Below are positions 15,116-20,308 of a DNA stretch of 20,308 nucleotides, piece after piece. Numbering within the stretch: the stretch's first letter is position 1; every line of letters starts with the position of its first letter. Location: positions 1-20,308 of the IMG/VR virus record IMGVR_UViG_3300017732_000092. One strand, written 5' to 3'. The DNA comes from a virus. The notes below the pieces were generated by a model. The model did no database searches. It was not told the origin of the DNA and saw only the letters and a list, made by a program, of their open reading frames with translations. Position numbers and translations under genes: made by a program.

Positions 15116-15802
15116 ATGTTCGCCTTATTAACATCTCTTTTATTTGGAGGAGAGCCAATACCAGAAATTGTTGTGGAGTCTCATGCAGACATTGAAATTT
15201 TTGTTGCTCCAACAACAGTAATTAACAATACAAAGATACCTTATCAACTTGACTCAACATCAGTGTTCGGACACACTATAAATGATGCCCGTAATGCCAA
15301 AAAATTGACACAATATGGTTATGTTTCAATCGATGAAGACATTTACGTGTATAACCCCGATACAATAAAATTCGCATGGGAAAATTGCAACTATTCGGCA
15401 AATTTTCGGAAGTGTTCTCATGAGAATGGACACTACCTTCTGGAGAGTTATATTGTCTTTAACAAAGAACAAGTGACTGTTCGTCTTATTCTTTTTGATG
15501 AGAACATGACACCTGTCCATCAATCGGTTCAAAACAATACGAGAATAATGAAAATATTTAAAAGACAAAAAGTATCGAGAGCAATTATTCCCATGGGTGG
15601 AACATCAGTGGCACCTAGAAGACAATGTGGTCCAACATCCTGTTCAACAGTTAGAGGGGGTGGTGGTGGATCAATATCAGCTTACACCCAAACAACAACT
15701 GAGGATCTTGAACCATCCGTGGTTATTATTGAGCCGAGACTACTAGATAGAGATATACAACAAGCGTCCGTAAGATTATGGACTTCAGTGAGGATTGATT
15801 AA
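15116..15802 (+). CDS. Unassigned 228-aa protein in the fibre block
   Basis: ATG at 15116 follows GTGGAGGAATT, a very strong ribosome site; the frame also runs upstream into the terminator, which is not coding. The first dozen residues are hydrophobic (MFALLTSLLFGGEP) but lack the positive charge of a classic signal peptide. Residues about 25-150 alternate polar and hydrophobic in beta fashion. Four Cys lie in two pairs (ENCNYSANFRKC and QCGPTSC), followed by a run of five Gly near residue 178. The stop overlaps the next start (TAATG). Not recognised; probably a virion or fibre-associated protein by position. The cysteine pairs could bind metal or form disulfides if exported. Confidence 0.83.
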   Translation: MFALLTSLLFGGEPIPEIVVESHADIEIFVAPTTVINNTKIPYQLDSTSVFGHTINDARNAKKLTQYGYVSIDEDIYVYNPDTIKFAWENCNYSANFRKCSHENGHYLLESYIVFNKEQVTVRLILFDENMTPVHQSVQNNTRIMKIFKRQKVSRAIIPMGGTSVAPRRQCGPTSCSTVRGGGGGSISAYTQTTTEDLEPSVVIIEPRLLDRDIQQASVRLWTSVRID

Positions 15803-17616
15803 TGTCATATAAATATACAAAAGGATCAACAGTTCAAGGCGATATCAAAGCAGCCGATGATACAGAAAGAAATACAATCATTGATTTTGGTGAAGACCAG
15901 ATCGAATTTCAAACAAGTGGATCTACTAGATTAAAAGTGGATAATAATGGTGTGAAAGTAAGCGGCGTGAATCTGGGTGTTGGAACAGGACAAGGCGGAA
16001 GTTCAGATGGTGGAGGAAATCCAGTTTATACAAACGGAGAAGCGAATCCTAAATATACTATTCATGCAATTGGAGACATAAACAACGGTGCCGTTTTTGC
16101 AACTGAAACTTATGCAGACTCGGTTGGAGCAAGCAAGTTTAGATTTATAAAAGCAAGAGGAACACCGGGCTCTCCGGCTGGAGTTAACACAGATGATGAG
16201 ATTGGTAGATTAGAGTTTTATTCACACATAGGCTCTGATGCTTTTAAGCTTTCCGCAATGATTCTAGGTACTGCTGATTCGGATGGAGATGGTAAACTTA
16301 GCTTTAGAGCAACTCACGGTGGTAGCGATAATGAGGCATTTTATATACACAATAACCTTGCAAGATTCAATGATCAAATTGTATTAGGATCTTCGGGGAT
16401 GGTTCCATATGCAAACAAAGGAGCATCTCTTGGAGGAGCAAGTTCTCAATGGAATCAAGTAAACGCTGCAACAGTTAAAGCTTTCGAGACCCTTTTCGTC
16501 GGAGCAACAAATCAGATATTCGATCAGTCTGGATTAGGTATAGGTATAAACGATGATTATGAGCCACACGGCAACAATTCAGATATGGAAGGTTTAATCA
16601 TAAATACCAAGTATACTTCATCAAGTAATTTAGTTTTGGGACTTGTTAAGACAGGATCTCATACAGTTGGTATAGGAACGGCTGGTACTGGTAATTCAAA
16701 TGAGAAGCTAGTTTTCTTTGGAGAATACAACACAACTTCATTTGAATTTAGAAACAATGTTGGGACCGCCCCTCTTGGATTACAGACTTCTGGTAGTGTA
16801 TTGATGACTTTGTCCGCTGCTGGGAATCTAGGCATAGGATCGGCAAGTCCGATATCAAAACTTGATGTTGCAGGAAAAATTGCAATTACCGCTGAATCTG
16901 CAACACCCTCTCAGCCCTCTGATGGACAAGGCTATTTGTATACAAAGTCTGATGGTAAGCTATACTGGAGGTCTTATGATGTTACAGAGACTGATCTGAC
17001 TTCCGGTGGTGGTGGTTCACCTGCCGGTAGCAATACACAGGTTCAATATAATAACAACGGATCTTTTGCCGGAAATGCTAGAATGACGTTTGATTCAGAC
17101 GATGGTGCTTTGGCAGTTAGTGGATCGGTTCAAGTGATAGGCGAAGAATATATCGTACCAAAAGAATTAACTACTGATGCTGATAGGCGAATGTGCTTTA
17201 CCCTTAAGAGGCAATTTCACTTTAGCAACTCCGCCGCAAACACTTGGCATGATGTGATTTCATGGAGACCTTATGTGGCGGGCGGTTCGTCAGATCCCGG
17301 CGATAATACTTTTTGGGGAGCAGTATCTTTTAAACAAGAAATGTCCGGACATCAAAGCGGTGTTGGAAACGGATACCGCAGCAGAGTTGGAATGGTACAA
17401 TATGAAGGATCATCAGCAAGTGCTGCGTCGGCAACGGATACGAATTTTGGCTCCCCAGTTACTTTTCGGGTCAATAGATCCGGATGGGTAACAACCTTGC
17501 AATTTAATCCTAATTCTGGTGGTTCACTTGGTTTCATTGGTATGTGTTATGTTGAGATACACTTTGCTAGAGGAGCCGGCGGAAACGGAGCGAATATTTA
17601 TTGGAGCATAACATAA
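15802..17616 (+). CDS. Tail-fibre/receptor-binding type protein (604 aa)
   Basis: Typical phage fibre composition and motifs. The N-terminus YKYTKGSTVQGDIKAADD resembles the start of the 826-aa protein. IDFGEDQIEFQTSG and LKVDNNGVKVSG are beta-repeat shaft segments. LGGASSQWNQVNA near 210-222 and LGIGSASPISKLDVAGKIAI near 345-364 are patterns common in fibres that often precede a C-terminal tip domain. GSNTQVQYNNNGSFAGNARM near 408-427 matches a segment of the 1388-aa protein. The last 150 residues form a distinct domain with several Trp, ending HFARGAGGNGANIYWSIT, probably the tip. No peptidase or chaperone end domain is evident. Coupled to the upstream gene by TAATG. Confidence 0.88.
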   Translation: MSYKYTKGSTVQGDIKAADDTERNTIIDFGEDQIEFQTSGSTRLKVDNNGVKVSGVNLGVGTGQGGSSDGGGNPVYTNGEANPKYTIHAIGDINNGAVFATETYADSVGASKFRFIKARGTPGSPAGVNTDDEIGRLEFYSHIGSDAFKLSAMILGTADSDGDGKLSFRATHGGSDNEAFYIHNNLARFNDQIVLGSSGMVPYANKGASLGGASSQWNQVNAATVKAFETLFVGATNQIFDQSGLGIGINDDYEPHGNNSDMEGLIINTKYTSSSNLVLGLVKTGSHTVGIGTAGTGNSNEKLVFFGEYNTTSFEFRNNVGTAPLGLQTSGSVLMTLSAAGNLGIGSASPISKLDVAGKIAITAESATPSQPSDGQGYLYTKSDGKLYWRSYDVTETDLTSGGGGSPAGSNTQVQYNNNGSFAGNARMTFDSDDGALAVSGSVQVIGEEYIVPKELTTDADRRMCFTLKRQFHFSNSAANTWHDVISWRPYVAGGSSDPGDNTFWGAVSFKQEMSGHQSGVGNGYRSRVGMVQYEGSSASAASATDTNFGSPVTFRVNRSGWVTTLQFNPNSGGSLGFIGMCYVEIHFARGAGGNGANIYWSIT

Positions 17617-17667
17617 TATCAGATAGAGCAACAGAGATAAAAAACCGGAAAGAAAGTCATAATAACC

Positions 17668-17742
17668 ATGGAAAAGATGATTCGCAAATTGAAACAAATT
17701 ACTAGTGAATCCTTCTTTGAAGAGTACTTAGAGGCTAAGTAA
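17668..17742 (+). CDS. Possible 24-codon ORF upstream of the scaffold gene
   Basis: ATG at 17668 to TAA at 17742 encodes a 24-residue amphipathic, charged peptide beginning MEKMIRKLKQI and ending FFEEYLEAK. Purine-rich GGAAAGAAAG lies upstream but farther than ideal. It sits in the 198-nt gap between the 604-aa fibre and the scaffold. It could be a small core peptide, a leader or the remnant of a gene; the support is weak. Confidence 0.3.
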   Translation: MEKMIRKLKQITSESFFEEYLEAK

Positions 17743-17814
17743 AACAGTAATTAGTCTTTTTCTCGTATTTAGCACTATTTACAGATGATACGTATATACT
17801 AGGAGAAAACATTA

Positions 17815-19074
17815 ATGTCTTCAATGTTAGAACAAGCTATCGTGGACGCTAAAGCTCTACGAGAAGCAGCACTTAAAAATGCAGAACAAGCAATAATTGA
17901 AAAATATGCACCAGAGATTAAAAAAGCAGTTGATTCTCTACTGGAGGAGTCAGACAAAGACACCATTATAGAGAACCAAGAAGGTGAGAAAGAAGTGATT
18001 AAAGAAGAACAAGAAGCTTCTCCAGATACCGGCTTTTCCGCTCCTCATGCTTTCAATCCTTTGGATACTGGTGAATCGGTTCAATACAATGCGAAGTTTG
18101 AAGAACCAGTCTATGAATTCAATCTTATGGACTTTGAACCCAAAGAAGAAACCACAGAGGAGCCAGCGATGGATCTTGGTGGACTAGGTGGATTAGAAAC
18201 TCCAGAGACCCCAGAAGAACCCAAAGCTGGTGGAGGAGATGAATTGGATCTTGGAGATCTCGATGCATTGCAAGAATCCAAAAGCAAAGATTACAAACAG
18301 GGTTACAGCGATGCTATAGCAGGTCATGAAATGGCTGATGATGCGCCTCGTGATGGTGGTTACGATGATGGCTACAAAGCAGGTGAAGCCGAGAGATTAG
18401 AGCAAGATTCTAAAGCAGGACGCGAAATTAAAAATCTTAAGAAAGAAAACAACAGTGAAGAAGATGGCATCATGGAACAAATCATGGAACTTCTTGGCGA
18501 GATGGATGATGATCTTCTCGAAGAAGAACTTATTGTTGATACATCCATGCAAAAGAATGGAACGTTCGAGACAAATGAAGCAACTCTTCAATATATGCAA
18601 GAGCTTGAGTTGGCTAAAAGAGAGTCAACAAAGTATAAAGAAGAGAACGAAGCTCTTGAAGAAAAACTAAAAGAATTAAAAGAAAGCTTTAAAAAGCTTA
18701 CATTAAAGAACAAACAGTACAAAAGCGTTGTTGAGAAGATCAATGAGAAACTTAACGAAACACTTTTGTCAAACGCTAAGTTGCTTTATAGCAACAAAAC
18801 ATTGTGCGATGCCTCCTTGAATGAGCGACAAAAATCAAAAATTGTCGAAGCCATCGCAAAGGCTAAAACTCCCGAAGAAGCGAAATCTCTTTGCGAAGCT
18901 CTGAATGCTACAGTGACATCTGGGAACAAGAAACATAATCCTAGAACTCTTAGCGAGTCCGTGCAAAGAAAATCAAATCTATCTGGAATTTTGCCACGTA
19001 GAAATAAGCAAGTTAATGAATCTACCGAGCATCTTTTTGCCGAGAAGATGAAAAAACTTGCTGGCATTAAATAA
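17815..19074 (+). CDS. gp22: Prohead scaffold (core) protein
   Basis: Immediately upstream of the capsid gene, as gene 22 is in T4, and with the expected acidic, coiled-coil composition. Residues 1-50 are helical (LEQAIVDAKALREAALKNAE), with the Glu/Lys-rich pattern of core proteins. The middle (about 120-160) is low-complexity Gly/Leu/Asp/Glu, and residues 160-190 have two GY-x-D-x-x-x-AG motifs. A long coiled coil occupies about 265-325, and the C-terminal part (LLYSNKTLCDASLNERQKSKIVEAIAKA, split here by role) resembles scaffold ends of marine T4-like phages. At 419 aa it is much longer than T4 gp22 (269 aa). AGGAG precedes the ATG by 9 bases. Expected to fill the prohead and be degraded by the gp21-type protease. 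Confidence 0.87.
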   Translation: MSSMLEQAIVDAKALREAALKNAEQAIIEKYAPEIKKAVDSLLEESDKDTIIENQEGEKEVIKEEQEASPDTGFSAPHAFNPLDTGESVQYNAKFEEPVYEFNLMDFEPKEETTEEPAMDLGGLGGLETPETPEEPKAGGGDELDLGDLDALQESKSKDYKQGYSDAIAGHEMADDAPRDGGYDDGYKAGEAERLEQDSKAGREIKNLKKENNSEEDGIMEQIMELLGEMDDDLLEEELIVDTSMQKNGTFETNEATLQYMQELELAKRESTKYKEENEALEEKLKELKESFKKLTLKNKQYKSVVEKINEKLNETLLSNAKLLYSNKTLCDASLNERQKSKIVEAIAKAKTPEEAKSLCEALNATVTSGNKKHNPRTLSESVQRKSNLSGILPRRNKQVNESTEHLFAEKMKKLAGIK

Positions 19075-19087
19075 CAATAATTTAAGG

Positions 19088-19101
19088 AGGTTAAAATAAT
19101 G
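19088..19101 (+). promoter_or_regulatory. Strong ribosome-binding site and start of the capsid gene
   Basis: TTTAAGGAGGTTAAAATAATG places a full AAGGAGG (19084-19090) eight bases before the ATG at 19099, the best SD match in the window, as expected for the most abundant virion protein. Confidence 0.85.
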
Positions 19102-20308
19102 TCTATAATTGAAACTTTAACCGAAGGTATCGTAAACCGTGACATGAAGAAAGAAGGCGCTGCTCTTCTTGATAAGTGGACAAGAACCGGTTTGCTTGAG
19201 GGCCTTCAAACCGAGCATCAGAAGTCAACCATGGCTCGTCTGCTCGAAAATCAAGCAAGAGAACTTCTTCGTGAATCTAGCTCTATGGCTGTGGGTGACG
19301 TTGAAGGTTTCGCTGCTGTTGCTTTCCCAATCGTTCGTCGTGTATTCGCCGGACTTATCGCTAACGATCTTGTAAGCGTTCAACCAATGAGCCTTCCTTC
19401 CGGACTCATCTTCTTCCTTGATTTTGCGTATTCTCCGAATGTTGCCGGACAATCCGATATTACTTCTCGTCTTGGAAATGCTGTAAATAAATCGATCTAT
19501 GGTACAGATCAACTTGCTTCTGAGGTAATCAATGGTGTTGACCTTGTCGATGCCTCTACCAAAGCCGGTTTTGGTGGCCCGGGACGTGATGGTCAAACTG
19601 GGTACGCATTCGCTTCACCAACTGGGTCTCTTGCAGCAGTTGCCGCCGGCGTCCGAGCAAAATGTGCTATTTTTGATCTAGATGGCGCTGTGACTGAGGC
19701 AAATGCAAAGTTGATCCAGTATGACCCAGATCTATTGTCTATTACAGATTCTTCACAGAAAGTTGCTGTTATTGATGTTGATGTTAAGCTCTTAACCAGT
19801 ACCGAGGGCGACCCAGACTTCAACAACTTGTCTGCTTTCGTTTTTGATAGTGCTAATATTGTAAACGCTGTTACTAACATTTCAACTACCGCTACTCAAA
19901 TCCGTCGTTTGAGTGCGCGAGTTAAAGAAGCAGATGCAATTGCTGCGCCTACAACCAACTCTGATTGTATCAGATTTGTTTTTGCAGTTGCGTCGGCGTC
20001 AACTGCACAGTCAGCTAATAATATAGATGCTAATTTAGGAGCAGCAGGTACGCAATCTTGTCCGCTTGCAGACAGTATTTCAACAGGTGGATCTCTTGGG
20101 TCTGTTGGTTCATCAAGCAACTTGTTTCCACTTGAAGGTAACGAATCAATTCCTGAAATCGATATCAAGGTTGATTCAACTGCGATCGTTGCTCAAACTA
20201 AGAAGCTTAAAGCTAAGTGGACTCCTGAGCTTGGTCAAGACTTGAATGCTTACCACAACTTGGATGCTGAAGTAGAACTTACTTCTATTCTTTCTGAGCA
20301 AATTGCTT
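19099..20308 (+). CDS. gp23: Major capsid protein (3' end beyond the window)
   Basis: The frame is open from the ATG to the window edge (403 codons). Family marks: GLLEGLQTEHQ near residues 31-41, then FPIVRRVFAGLIANDLVSVQPM near 75-96, followed by SLPSGLIFFLDF; the equivalent T4 gp23 stretch contains IAFDICGVQPM and GQVFALR. The N-terminal roughly 59 residues are helical and charged and end in LRE before SSSM; L-x-E is the gp21 recognition pattern, so cleavage after E59 is likely, as T4 gp23 is cleaved after E65. From residue 69 on, the HK97-type capsid core follows, including a Gly-rich segment (GFGGPGRDGQ). The gene is rich in preferred codons such as CTT, GCT and CGT. The C-terminus is missing. 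Confidence 0.95.
   Translation, partial: MSIIETLTEGIVNRDMKKEGAALLDKWTRTGLLEGLQTEHQKSTMARLLENQARELLRESSSMAVGDVEGFAAVAFPIVRRVFAGLIANDLVSVQPMSLPSGLIFFLDFAYSPNVAGQSDITSRLGNAVNKSIYGTDQLASEVINGVDLVDASTKAGFGGPGRDGQTGYAFASPTGSLAAVAAGVRAKCAIFDLDGAVTEANAKLIQYDPDLLSITDSSQKVAVIDVDVKLLTSTEGDPDFNNLSAFVFDSANIVNAVTNISTTATQIRRLSARVKEADAIAAPTTNSDCIRFVFAVASASTAQSANNIDANLGAAGTQSCPLADSISTGGSLGSVGSSSNLFPLEGNESIPEIDIKVDSTAIVAQTKKLKAKWTPELGQDLNAYHNLDAEVELTSILSEQIA

Noticed and set aside
15808-15815. Exact T4 late promoter match TATAAATA
   Set aside because: It lies inside the first codons of the 604-aa fibre gene (codons for Tyr-Lys-Tyr), and the related N-terminus at 12550 gives a similar string, so it is explained by the shared protein motif.
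7087-17616. Diversity-generating retroelement acting on a fibre gene
   Set aside because: No reverse transcriptase gene and no template/variable repeat pair with A-specific differences was seen; the repeats are ordinary in-frame protein repeats.

Overview
The window is one arm of the late (packaging and head-assembly) region of a T4-like tailed phage (myovirus type). It is AT-rich and every supported gene is on the + strand, tightly packed, often with 1-14 nt overlaps. The order is: end of a probable small terminase gene, large terminase (gp17-like), portal (gp20-like), three unassigned genes, prohead protease (gp21-like), a small unassigned gene, a ribosomal protein bS21 homologue, a block of about 11 kb of repeat-rich fibre/adhesin-type genes, a gp22-like scaffold and the major capsid protein (gp23-like), which runs off the right edge. 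The style of the fibre proteins resembles uncultured marine T4-like phages. The host cannot be named from this window, but strong Shine-Dalgarno sites (GGAG, AGGAGG) before most genes suggest an SD-using host.

Region 1 (1-6427) holds packaging and head-initiation genes. The terminase reading frame is broken by a single in-frame TAA at 1016-1018, just after the first nuclease-domain aspartate; homology continues in the same frame. The portal carries a long Gly/Asp-rich then Lys/Arg-rich C-terminal tail. T4 genes 18 and 19, which lie between 17 and 20 in T4, are absent here.

Region 2 (6429-6641) is a 70-codon phage copy of ribosomal protein bS21, one base after the preceding stop codon, with its ribosome-binding site inside the upstream gene.

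Region 3 (6666-17616) separates the protease from its scaffold and capsid partners. It contains a 136-aa protein, a 1388-aa protein built from two roughly 560-595-residue tandem copies, a 402-aa fibre with a 41-residue tandem repeat, an 826-aa Ala-rich protein of repeated roughly 70-residue modules flanked by two terminator hairpins, a 228-aa unassigned protein and a 604-aa fibre. These proteins share short modules with one another: a common N-terminal motif, a common C-terminal module, and a GSNTQ[IV]Q[FY]NN motif.

Region 4 (17617-20308) has a short leader with a possible 24-codon ORF, then the scaffold and capsid genes. By T4 analogy, portal, scaffold and capsid build the prohead, the protease matures it and the terminase fills it. 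The fibre products probably decorate the virion or bind the host. The bS21 homologue may tune host ribosomes for late translation; this last point is inference.
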